64,000 bases of DNA, taken from Antitrichia curtipendula. Taxonomy: Eukaryota > Streptophyta > Bryopsida > Hypnales > Leucodontaceae. The position numbers and the translations under genes are program-made. Of this stretch, positions 36,630 through 47,099 are shown in pieces (position 1 is the stretch's first letter; every line of letters starts with the position of its first letter). The stretch lies in NCBI GenBank assembly GCA_951230915.1, contig OX579639.1:2666001-2730000 (forward strand), written 5' to 3'. Below the pieces are notes generated by a model, which saw only the letters and a list, made by a program, of their open reading frames with translations, did not search any database and was not told where the DNA came from.

Positions 36630-37564
36630 CCCCTAAAGGTTTTTGACTATGTTTTCACCAAAACCGCTCCAGAACTGCCATTTCTAATACTAGTGCCAAA
36701 TTTTAGAAAAAAAACATTTTTGGACACTTGTAGCCGTAGGATCTTGTAGTAAACTTGTTTAAGAAGGTGTGGAAAAAATTTCAGAATTTTCCACTAAGTG
36801 GATTGCAAGATAATAGCGTTTGAATTGACAAAAATCCTTTTTTTGTCCCTGCGAAAAAACGGGCAGCTGCCCTCCACAAGGTCACATTTCTATGAAAAAA
36901 TGTCCAAAATGATGGTTACTCTTTGAATTTATTCTTCAAGGCAAGTTGGCTACATGCTTGAAAATTTTCAGATCATTTGGAATTGTACAACATATAGGAA
37001 AAAAATAGTAAGTAGGAAGAGGTAGAGAATGATTCAAAACACTAAATTGTCAAGAATTTATTTATGAAATTGAAAAATGCCAATCCCAACGATCGTAATG
37101 TTGTAATAAACAATCTACACCCAATGTTTTTATTTTTTTTCAAAAATATTGAAAATCGAGTTAAATAAAGGACTTCAAAGTTTATTTTAGAGTAGAGATT
37201 CCATAACTACCCTCAAACTAAGAATCCTCATAACTTTTGACTCATTGATCGGAATGGAATGATTCAAAGCCTCCCACATACATATAAATCTAAAGAACCA
37301 ATTTCAAATTTTAGTTTTTTTTAAAAGTGATTTTTAAAGAAGTTTTTTTTGCTGCCCCGGCTGCCCGCCGAACAATGAAAATGACATATCATGCAATAAC
37401 TTTTTAACCATGTAGTCAAAAGTTACGAAAATTGTTGGACCTTAAAGCTACTCCTCGGGCACATCTTATGTGAGAATTTCAAAGAAAAAAAAGAAAAATT
37501 CCAGTCATAGTGAGCTGCCCAAAATCGCTATGTTGTCAAAAAACGGTGTTTGGTCCTTTAGGGG
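36630..37564 (-). mobile_element. TTAA-type element, inner copy
   Basis: 935 bp flanked by TTAA (36626-36629, 37565-37568). Starts with a right end (CCCCTAAAGGTTTTTGACTA) and finishes with a left end (TTTGGTCCTTTAGGGG), opposite in orientation to its host copy. The outer 10 bp are a perfect inverted repeat. Non-coding. Confidence 0.85.
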
Positions 37565-38083
37565 TTAATGAGATGAAACTTATGAGGAGTTTTAGTTTGC
37601 GGGAAGTTATGGATTTTCTACTCTAAAATAAACTTTGAAGTCCTTTTGTTTACTAAATTTTTAATTTTTTTGGAAAAAAATAAAATCATAGGATGTATTT
37701 TATTTATTCAATTTAAATAATTCTCTACTTTTTTCTACTTACTAATTTTTCAAGCATGTAGCCAACCAAGTTTGAAGAATGAATCAAAGAAGCACCACCA
37801 TTTTGGACATTTTTTCATACAAATTTGACCTTATGAAGTGCAGTTGCCCTGTTTTTTGTAGGGCCCAAAAAAAAATTCTATCTATTCAAATACTAATATC
37901 GTGCAATCCACACAATAGAAATTTCTGAAATTTTTTTCACATCTTTTCAAACCAACATATTGCAAGATCCTATGGTTGCATGTATCTAAGAATGTTTATT
38001 TTCTAAAATCTGGTACTTGTACTAGAAATGAGAGTTTTGGAGTGTTTTTGGTGAAAACATAGTCAAGGAACTTTAGGGGTTAC

Positions 38084-40094
38084 ATTAATTCCAAACAACC
38101 TAATGTTCTTTGCATATCATACAAATTCAAGTTCATTATGTTTATTCTTGATTTATTGCATCCATCTACATTTCTCCAAGAGATTTAAATTTTATAGGAA
38201 CAAAAGACTTCTATCATTTTTTTTTATGGATGTGTTGTGACGAAAGGTTATTTCAAGTTAGGGTCCCTCGGAGCCATGAGACCTTTTCAATATTAAGCCC
38301 ATAAACGTAATTCTACCTTTGAAAGATTTAAGATCTATAAGTGATTTGATTGATTTCACTTTTATTTTTTAGAAAAAATTATTTATTGAATGAAAATTAG
38401 AACTTTGGAACCAACAATGCAAGAGTGTGAGCTTGGAAGTGACAAGTATTGAGTGTTGAGGGATGGAGTACTTACAAAGAAAACTTTATTTGAAATAGGA
38501 GTGTTAAACCTAAAAATAACATTATCAAACTTGTTTATATTTAAATTATTAATAATACTAATTTATAGACCCTTTTCTATATTGACATAAGTCCTAGTTT
38601 AGGATGTTGTACATGTAAAGAATGTTGAATAGTTAGGCCAAGAAGAAAAGACCTCCCACTATTGCAACTATGAAAGTCTTAAATGTCATAGTGATGAACA
38701 AATTAATTTCATCCATTTATTTTTAGCATTTGTCAAGCACCTCTTTATTAGAGTTTTAGGTATGTTTTAGATTTATTTTTTTCACTATTAAAATCCTCAA
38801 AGTGATAATCAATATCTTTGCAATCAAAGGTCTATTTATTGTCAATCTTCCATTACATCCCTTCACTTCCTCTAGTTTGAATTAGTGATATTGTTACTAT
38901 TAGAATTTTTTTAACCACTTCCGAAGGAATGCAGGCAATGTTAGAATGACCCTAGGAACTCAAAAATCAAAGAATGCATATCCTGCAATTACAATTTTCT
39001 AAAGTTTCCTACCTCATTTACTATTATTGACCCATTTAAAAAAAATATGTAGATTGTAAAGAAGACCCCTTGGTGTAAAGTGTACTTATGGGGTCAAATT
39101 GCAAAGACATTCTTACACTTTGTAGCGTTGAAGTCAACCTTGAATTGGTAAAAATGAATTATATATGCCTTCATTTTTTCCATACTTCCAAGGCTCCTAT
39201 GAAGGTAGTTGAGGACCCCTAGGAACCTTCGATTACCTTCAAGGCAATCCTTGATAAATTAATGATAAAAATTTGGACTCCAATTTAACTAAATTTGACT
39301 AAATTTGGCTATTCTCATTTGTATATTTCTACTTCTTTCTTTTGGGCCTTCACATTCTTTGTGATTTGCCATCTTTTGCAATGGTTAGCCTTAAGCACAT
39401 TAACATGAGTATTTTTGGAGACTGGATCAAAGCATAATAGAAGTGTGTACTAAATTATAATATTCATGTTCTTGATTTACGCATGCCCTGTTGTTGTAAA
39501 TATATATCCATTTTCGCAATTGGAGGTTGTCATCAATACACGATCAATAAGCTCTTGTACTACGTGTACATGTATTTTTGCAAGATGGACATCCATGAAG
39601 ACAAGTTCATTCATGCTCCAAGTTATAGCTTCAATAAATTGAAGCCTCTTCTTATTCAAGTTGGGATCATTAATGAGTCATGACCATGGTTTTTTAGGTA
39701 GTTTATTCATACCGTAGTGTTGAATAATTGTTACTTGTGAAACACTTTGAACCATATAGAGTGGAAGATGTCTTCGTGTTCATTATGCATTAGACCATAT
39801 GTCTTTAGTCAAATATTTTGAAGTGACAATATATTAATGGCATAGACCTATAACTGTGGACTAGTAACTGATAATTTATATAAAAACAAGTAACCAGGAA
39901 GTTTTATTCCTACCATTTTCTTTTTCTTTATTTTTTTGATAGATTTTAGTACTACTCGTGATCTAGATGTATTAGTATTTCATGAAGGTAAAATATTCAT
40001 AATTCTCAAGTCTCTTGCACCTTACAACAAGTTTTTTTTTTCATTTTTTATGAAGTGCTAAAATGGCAATATAAATTTTTTTAGGTTGAGTTTA
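38084..40094. other. AT-rich intergenic DNA, no gene supported
   Basis: No coding region, MITE boundary or RNA gene found. Overlapping short frames near 39480-39680 on both strands are without recognisable domains. Confidence 0.35.
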
Positions 40095-40480
40095 TATTAG
40101 CATTGGAGGCCAGATGGAAGACCGGCCCAAGTTGCCCTCAATTTGGCCTTCTATCTAGCTCCAATTCTCCACTATGGCCCTAGATAATGTAAAATGTTGA
40201 GGTTCGATTCTAAGGCCTAATTTTTTATTCATATATTCTTGGATTTTTTACTACTCAATAAAAAAATATATCACACACATTTTATTTTTCTTCCTAATTT
40301 TACTATTTCAAAAATAATAATAATAATAAAAGTTTAGTTTTTTTTAATTTTTTTCTTCCTATTTTTTTATTTCAAAAATAGAATAGAGAATTTTATTATT
40401 ATTTTTGAACCTTTTCCTTTTTCTTCCTATTTTTTCTATTTGAAGAAAAGGGAGTTCCTTGACTTCTTTTGAACTTTTTT
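40095..40480 (-). repeat. Dispersed repeat, family E copy 2 (inverted)
   Basis: Inverted partner of 33283-33530, diverged, with the same T-rich cttcctatttttt blocks and the ctagataatgtaaaatg / gattctaaggcc words. A third, weaker match is the GGCCC-rich stretch around 41240-41500. Confidence 0.4.
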
Positions 40481-41576
40481 TCTTTCTCTTAACGTTGAAA
40501 TTGGAGTTGTAGCCCTAGAATAATTGTCATTATTTTCATGAGAATTTCAAGAAAGAAATCATTTTGGTTTTGTCACTATAGGGGTTTGAAAATAATCTCA
40601 CAACTAAATATACAATCCGAGAAAACATCTTTTTATTTATTTTTAAATCTATACTTTTAATTTTTAGTTTTTTTTAAGTGTGGAGTTTTTTATTATGATA
40701 ACTTGAATGAATTCAATAATAAATGTAGATGAAGTTTTATCGTTTTATCGATGAAGTTTCAATAATGTACATGTTATTTCTAGTATTGTAATATTTCTTT
40801 ATTATAATCTTTTTTCAAGTGTTTGTCATCAGAATTGGAAAAATGTCAAAATTTGTCACATAACTTCAACAATGACTTCCATTTATAGATTTGTGTCTAA
40901 CAAAAAATGGACCAAGAAATTGTACCAAAAAACCATTGTTTTTATCCAAATAAACATCTCATATAAATGAAATAAATCAGTAAATGGAACCAAAAAAACC
41001 TCTCAAAATATGAAATTATACATACATATATAGTTAAGATTTGATACATGCTTGATCATAAACATCTCACAACATTTTGTACAAAACAAAGAAATAAACA
41101 TCACTCTTCAATTCAGCCCTAATGCTCTCAAAATATATACAAGTGCAATGGAAATGGAAGGAAGTTTTTTGAGCTCACAATTAATAAGCATGTACCCAAA
41201 AAAAGACCTTACATTGGTAGATGGTGGAGATTTGTATGATCCATCTTTAGAGCCCAATCCGGCCCTATGTAGGGGTTTGGGCCACCTAAAACCTCATCCC
41301 AATTGTTCCCTTGGGACCGGAAGGTTTTACGCCCAAACCATGCAACCTTAAGACAGCACATAGGATGAATCATAGTTCCAATCCAACCCTAGTATAAAGC
41401 CTTTGGGTCGGATTTCGAGAAATTGAGTGATCATGTTGGTTCAAACTTGGAGAGTTCTAGTTGGCCCTCAGTCTGGTCCCAAGTATAAACCGGGCCTTAG
41501 TGGTGCTCCAAATTTTTGCATTCATTCACATATTGGATAGAAAATATCACATTAGCACATATCACCAATCTATAAA

Positions 41577-41786
41577 TGGGCAATTTTGTTAAAATGGTGC
41601 TATTCCGCTACTTTGGCACTTTTTATAGTTTAGACCAAGCGGTCTGAATCTATACTAGTCCTAGATTTTTTGAAATCTATATAAGATATATTTGAAATCC
41701 ATACTCGTCCTAGATGACGCTTTCACAATTCAGACTGGGCGGTCTGAAAATGGCACGTGGAATACCGCCATTTTAACGAAATTCCC
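41577..41786. mobile_element. MITE (GGTCAATTTC family), ~210 bp
   Basis: Left end GGCAATTTTGTTAAAATGG, right end CCGCCATTTTAACGAAATTCCC as its inverted complement. The interior contains paired gaaatctata and cggtctgaa words that can fold. Longer than the 30754 copy because it keeps the internal part. Confidence 0.75.
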
Positions 41787-42022
41787 AATATAATTCTATT
41801 TTCAACCACAGTCTAACAATTTCATCCAAGATTTTCTTCTAATTCAAAATTTTCTAGCATAAAAGTTTGCGATTTTTGCCAATTTATAGCCAAATTATTT
41901 TTCTCTGGTGCAATCTGGCATCGGAAAGCAAAAACACAACAGCCCTGCCTTACAGTACTCAGAAGTGCATTGGGAACAGCGAGCTGACACATTGTCCCTG
42001 CGCATTTTGACATCATTGGTAT

Positions 42023-42259
42023 GGCCCGGGTGAACTGACCCCCTCGCTCGTCCCCCTGAAAAAACCCTGAATCTTTTTATTTTCCACGCATGAATTTTTT
42101 TGCAAATTCTGAATTCATATTTGCAATCAGAGGCCTCGAATCAGCTAGGAGGTGTAATCAAAATAAATTTATCAAGCACAAAGTAAGGGGTCTTTTATTT
42201 TACCTGCACCCCTGGAATGACTTCGCAAAGACGAGCGAGGGGGTCAGTTCACCCCGGCC
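42023..42259. mobile_element. MITE of family D (GGCCCGGGTGAACTGAC ends)
   Basis: 237 bp with about 30-bp inverted repeats: GGCCCGGGTGAACTGACCCC at the left, its complement ending CCCCGGCC at the right, one mismatch. Flanks ATTGGTAT (42015-42022) and ATTGGTCA (42260-42267) agree in 6 of 8 bases, hinting at an 8-bp target duplication (hAT-like). Interior shares aattctgaattcatatttgc with the 42799 element. Confidence 0.75.
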
Positions 42260-42503
42260 ATTGGTCAGTGTGCCACGGTGATCCAGCTCCTCTTGGCATT
42301 CAAATTGTGCGCCGGCCCTGCAGTTTAATCTATCACCCCTGTTGTTGAAATTCCTTACATAGTAATGCATGAATAATAATACAGCTAGACAACAAGTATA
42401 TTTCACAACTATGCGAGTCACACCTCCTCCAAGAAGCAAATTTTCTTGAAGCATGCGAGCGTGGTGAGAGAAAAGAGCAACGTATTGGAAGCCGTGGTGC
42501 AAG

Positions 42504-42799
42504 TAAGGTAAGGGGCTGTAAAAGCAACCTGTCTCTAAAAGCGATCTGGTAGATTTTGCCTCTAACATGTACCAGAAGTGTACATTTCAGGAGGGGATCG
42601 CTTTTAGAAACCACTATTTTTCAACTGGAAAAATTCATAACTAATTCCATGAAGGTCCAAAAAATATGAAACCACTTGGGTTAGGCGCCAATTCCATTTT
42701 TCTTACCATGAAAATTTACTGAAAATTATTTTAAGGAGTTTAGCTTCCCCGAAATGCAAATCAGCTGGTAAAGGGTCGCTTTTACAGCCCCCTACCTTA
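42504..42799. mobile_element. TAAGGTAG-family MITE, copy 1
   Basis: 296 bp with terminal repeat TAAGGTA(G)GGGGCTGTAA at the left and its complement (TTACAGCCCCCTACCTTA) at the right. Nearly identical to 60264-60558 in the same orientation. A TA at each end allows a Tc1/mariner (Stowaway-like) TA target duplication, but the palindromic ends make this ambiguous. Confidence 0.85.
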
Positions 42800-43039
42800 G
42801 GGCCAGGGAGGATTGACCCCTGTATTGCCCCGTGTTTAACCCCTGCAGAAAACGCTGAAATCTTGTATTTGCCGCATATGATAAAAATTTCAAATTCTGA
42901 ATTCATATTTGCAATCAGAGGCCCCAAATTAACTAGAAGACATGATGAAATAAAAAAAATTGAGCGGCACAAATTAGGGGACAATTTTTACATTTACCCT
43001 TTGATGGGGCAATACAGGGGTCAATCCTCCCTGGCCCTA
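42799..43039. mobile_element. MITE of family D (GGGCCAGGGAGGATTGAC ends)
   Basis: About 240 bp abutting the previous element. The left end GGGCCAGGGAGGATTGACCC and the right end, its exact complement, form an inverted repeat of about 33 bp. The interior resembles 42023-42259 even though the terminal repeats differ. Confidence 0.8.
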
Positions 43040-43399
43040 TTTTAGGGCCTCCTTACACGTATTGGTGATCGGTGAAGCTTCACAGCAGGTGCTACAGGGA
43101 AAAATAGTCATTCCACTTTTATGTGGACCCGGTGGGTGGGGTGGGAAACAATAAAAATTTCACACGCATTAGATTCTCTAGCTTCCACCAATGAGGTTGT
43201 CCACCGGTATCAGTGAAACTTCACCTCCTCCTTTCCCGCTTGCCCACCCCGGCAAGACAATCGGTGGAGCCGCTTTTGTCATCTTGCTTGAAATAGTTGG
43301 AAACTTGCCCACCCGGTTCACATGTAAGCTGACCCTTAGAAGGTGGTACACCCCTTCTGAAGTCTGAACGTGAGCACCATGATTTTCTCGGAGAACGAA

Positions 43400-44650
43400 C
43401 TGGATTCAGTGTCATAAATGTGCACAGGCAACGTGGAACACAGGTGGCGCATGCAACGCAGACCTTGGCGCAGACCTTGGCGCAGACCTTGGGGCAAAAC
43501 TTTGGTGTAAACAAAGCGGAAATGCTTTGCGGTGTGGTGAAAGTGAGCTACGTACGGAAGACTGAAAAATCCTCCGAGGAAAATTTCTTCAACCCATTTC
43601 TTCACCTTCGGGCTGAGAAGAACGGCACTTCAAAAACCTCCGGAGATTGAGAGCTCCGGAAGTCACGAACAACCACACAGAGTGCGCCACGTCTCAATTC
43701 TCCGAGAATTGAACTCGAGTTGAAGAAGGTGTGACTACCCCCTAATGTGAAGTGTGAGTCTGCAAACTGTCTGGAAATAGTGACTCGGTCGACATAATCT
43801 ACTTGAAGTTAGCCACTTACTTTTCAATAGACTCAATGTTGTGGGTAGAATCAGCGTTGTCTTGCTGCTCGAGTTCGATCACTGTCTGTATTAATGCGGG
43901 ACAAGCTTGAATGGAATTTCTGGTTCTCACCTTGTATGAGATTTCTCAAAAGGTATGTCGGACGGGGCTCCCTGAGGACGTCATTACAACGCACAAAGTG
44001 ATTCGACGGTGCAGGAGAATCGTCTTTTCAAGGGTTTGAACGAACCATTCAAAGGTGCCTAGCTGCGGAGATTGTGCACTGACATGCTTCAGAGCACATG
44101 GCTTGAACGCGGACGCGAATCGCAATCCCTTCCACCCACCTTGTTTCAATGGCCGATTATTCAGTGGAAGGTGGATCGTCATGCTGACTGTGTGAGTAGT
44201 AGTTTCATTTACATCTATCTTCTTATAGCAATAATCTGAATTGTTTTCAAAAACAGACAAGATGTGTGGTAGATAAAGACAGGTGCAGTCATAGTTTTGG
44301 ACTCACCTTGCGTTCATCATAGAAAATTCTAGAGGCGTTCGTCTCCAAATACGTGCCGCACGTGGAGCGAAAGCGTATGATTCTGGAGAATAGAGATGGG
44401 TGACGATGGCCTGTGACGTACTCAACAGCACGTACATGGATTCCAGAAGGGCTGGCGTGAGTTCTCGGACGTCAACCAGCTGGCTGTTAGGGAAACGATC
44501 TCCTTCTCTTTCGTAGAGGAGAGCAAGTTCGTAGACCATGTATTCGACGAATCCGGTTGTGAGAAACAATTGAAAAACAAAGCTAAGCTACTCCTGTTGT
44601 TGGACGAACAACAACGTACGCCGACTTTCATACCTGCTTTCAAGAGTTTC
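43400..44650 (-). other. Gene-like island, minus strand, unrecognised (possible spliced gene or gene fragments)
   Basis: This stretch is clearly richer in GC than its surroundings and holds exon-like pieces. Exon candidate 44560-44307 reads FVEYMVYELALLYEREG, then LVDVRELTPALLESMYVLL and ends at a canonical GTGAGT donor. Another piece, from a CAG at about 44184 to 43950, reads MTIHLPLNNRPLKQGGWKG. A third, 43919-43821, reads IQACPALIQTVIELEQQ and ends at GTAAGT. I could not join them into one phase-consistent frame, and a stop follows the middle piece. A 12-bp unit (CAGACCTTGGCG-like) is repeated three times near 43463-43492. I recognise no domain. It may be a real gene with unresolved exons, a pseudogene, or host fragments captured by a transposon. 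Confidence 0.35.
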
Positions 44651-44810
44651 TCCAGATTCCGGTCGGATGAACCTGGGTTGGATACTCAAAGGGTTCTCCG
44701 TTTTAACAAAGACGCAGGAGAAACGGAAGGAGGGACTCCTCCGAGACCCTCCTCCCAAAAGTGAAAGACCCTAGAAAAGCTTATTAGGCAAGGATCGTCT
44801 TTAGACATAG

Positions 44811-45053
44811 ATGGTGCTATTCCACTTCTTTGGCAGTTTTTACGGTTCAGACCACGAGGTCTGAAATGTACAACTGTTCTAGATGTATGAAATCTACACT
44901 CGTCCTAAATGTCGCTTTTATGGCCATGTTATTTGAAATCTATAGAAATTCAAGATTTTTGAAATCTATATCAGTTCTAGATGACACTTTCACTATTCAA
45001 ACTGTGCGGTCTAAAAATGGCATATGGAATACCTCCATTTTAACTAAATTCTT
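44811..45053. mobile_element. MITE (GGTCAATTTC family), left end decayed
   Basis: Starts within atggtgctattcc and ends GGAATACCTCCATTTTAACT AAATTC, matching 41577-41786 throughout (cggttcagacc, gaaatctata, tcctagatga, gcggtctaaaaatggca). The outer left bases are missing. Confidence 0.65.
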
Positions 45054-45237
45054 CGTGTAGACAAACGTGGCAGCACGCCTAATGTCAAGGTCAGTCCACC
45101 AAATTAGAATACCTTGAGTTCTATTAAAAATTTATGTGGTGCTTGTTTTCGACATGTCTTTCATCGCAATATTTTAATTTGCTAGAAGAGTAACAGTTTG
45201 AAACTAAAGAAATCAGTGCTTTGTCTTACACGTATCA

Positions 45238-46081
45238 ATATTCACAAGGACAAGAAGGGCACCAGAAAGTGAAGAGAATGCCAATGCCAACGTGGAGGCA
45301 AACGAAGTCCCAGAGTTGGTAGAAAAAGCCCAGCTCAACAAGATAGACCTCTCAGATATGAATAAAAATACGGCAGTACAAAACAACAATGACCCAAATT
45401 CTCTTAAAGAAAAAAAGATGTTTAAGAGAGTCAGCAAAGTGGCATAATGTGATGGATTTGAAGCAAGCTCCAGCTTCGATGGCAGAGCTTTCCATGGTCC
45501 AAGTGAAGGTCACCAGTATAAGGAATTTGTGTTTCAGGTGATGAATTTGAGGTGACATTATGATTTTATGTTAGGTTGGACATCAAGATGTCAACAGTGA
45601 CATCCAACATAACATCTTGATGTCCAACGTAACATAAAAACACGGGTTGTTACATTTGGATGTCATCTAAAATCCATCACCTAAAACACAGGGTTCTTAT
45701 AGTGCACTCTTGTATCAAGGAGCGCACCTTCAATAGCAGCCTTGACAATGCCTGACGAGGTTGCAACTAGAAAAAAGAAAGCATGGATGATCTTCGAAAC
45801 AATAATCGCACCTCCAAGGGGAGGAGGTGATGCAGACCAAGTTTTCGCCTACGCAACAGATACAAACGTGAAGGTCCCCAGCAGCAGATATGGTGGGTGA
45901 TTCATCTAGCCATCAAAAGCAGGATTCTCATGAAAATATTCCTGAGTTTGCAACACCGAGTTCAACGCCAATGCGACCTCCAACGGATCCAGGTGCTGGC
46001 ATGACTCTTGCGGAAATGAGAGGCCCACTCTACGACTTTGGCAAGAGACCTAAGCCCAAGCGGGGTTGGCCTATCAAGTAA
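45238..46081 (+). pseudogene. Interrupted coding remnant in three open segments
   Basis: Plus-strand segment 1, about 45238-45447, reads EENANANVEANEVPELVEKA and continues with charged, Asn-rich sequence before TAA. Segment 2 (45715-45900) reads MPDEVATRKKKAWMIFETII and RGGGDADQVFAYATDTNVKV before TGA. Segment 3 (45890-46081) is in the next frame and reads PEFATPSSTPMRPPTDPGAG then LAEMRGPLYDFGKRPKPKRG. A foldback lies between segments 1 and 2, and a MITE begins right at the end of segment 3. The composition is protein-like, unlike nearby repeats, but no family is recognised; exon boundaries were not found. It may be a transposon-borne gene or a host gene broken by insertions and a frameshift. 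Confidence 0.4.
45511..45704. repeat. Foldback element with a strong central hairpin
   Basis: Right end reads CTTATAGTG, the complement of a CACTA-like CACTATAAG; the left end is a degenerate CACCAGTATAAGG. Inside, 45564-45591 pairs with about 45612-45639 (TTGGACATCAAGATGT against ACATCTTGATGTCCAA), giving a ~28-bp stem with a short loop. The outer arms (gtgtttcaggtgatgaattt) also pair. Could be a CACTA-type MITE. Confidence 0.6.
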
Positions 46082-46375
46082 GGTAGGGGGCTGTAAAAGC
46101 AACCCTTTACCAGCTGATTTGCATTTTGGGAAAGCTAAACTCCTTAAAAACAATTTTCAGTAAATTTTCATGGTAAGAAAAATGGAATTGACATCTAACC
46201 CAAGTGGTTTCGTATTTTTTGAACCTTCATGGAATTAGTTATGAATTTTTGAAGTTGAAAAACAGTGGTTTCTCAAAGCGACCCCCTCCTGAAATGTACA
46301 CTTCTGGTACATGTTAGAGGCAAAATCTACCAGATCGCTTTTAGAGACAGGTTGCTTTTACAGCCCCCTACGTTA
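46079..46375. mobile_element. TAAGGTAG-family MITE, copy 2 (inverted)
   Basis: 297 bp, inverted relative to 42504-42799 and nearly identical to it. Ends TAAGGTAGGGGGCTGTAA and its complement with one change (TACGTTA). It starts immediately after the open segment that ends at 46081. Confidence 0.85.
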
Positions 46376-46677
46376 CAACCCTCATCTTGATTCAATGCAG
46401 TGTAAACAAGTGAGGGACACCTTAGTGTCCCAAAGACGACCAGTGACGCAATTGAATCTGATAAATGAGGCACTAACTTCGGACTACAGACTCTCTTCTC
46501 ACATCAATACCACCACCTTCACCCTTGTCATGTGACAGGTGTTTGTCTACCGAAATTTTGAACCTGCTGCTTTCCATTTGAACTCCTTTCATATGCCATG
46601 ACTAACTTGAGAAAGTAGAAAAATAAGTTTGCTTTGAGTTCATGTTACTGATAAGCTTGACCATTTGCCTTGATCAA

Positions 46678-47099
46678 TAAGGTAGGAGGCTCAGAGATGG
46701 CACAAATAAGGACTGGTCTGCCTTTTTCGTGTATTTCACTGGATGGGAATAATTTTAGCTCATTTTTCAAACAAAGAGAAATAGATGAGGAATCTAACCC
46801 AAGTGGTTTCGTATTTTTTCCAAGTGTTTTTGAATTACTTATGAATTTTCAAACGAGTTGGATCATAGGTCCCTATTTATGACCCCTAGGTCTTCTATAA
46901 ACGGTTCACTTGCAATTCAACAAAAATATGAGAAAATCAAAGCGAATGATTGCCTCTTGCAATTGATAATGCTTTTTTTCCTTGATCCATTCAATGACTA
47001 TACATGTCAATTTCAGAACCAACTCATGTCCATTTTACAACCATTTATAGGGTCTGTTCTCAATGCCTGTTCCGCACGTCAGAGCCTCCTCCTGCCTTA
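46678..47099. mobile_element. TAAGGTAG-related longer element
   Basis: Left end TAAGGTAGGAGGCTCAGAG, right end CTGAGC-like inverted form (AGAGCCTCCTCCTGCCTTA). Interior shares aatctaacccaagtggtttc with the 42504/46079/60264 MITEs. About 422 bp, diverged; open frames inside are not protein-like. Confidence 0.55.

Larger units (their letters stand above)
35569..38079 (+). mobile_element. TTAA-type element, outer copy, split by two nested insertions
   Basis: Begins TCCCTAAAGGACC after TTAA (35565-35568) and ends AACTTTAGGGG before TTAC. Removing the insertions 35698-36436 and 36630-37564, with one TTAA each, leaves about 825 bp collinear with copy 1 at 4343-5288. At each junction the restored sequence matches copy 1 across the site, so both inner elements clearly entered a pre-existing copy. 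Confidence 0.8.

Noticed and set aside
43336..43650. Overlapping frames on both strands with GLRQGLRQGLR-like repeats
   Set aside because: Produced by the 12-bp tandem unit, which keeps both strands open; not evidence of a protein by itself.
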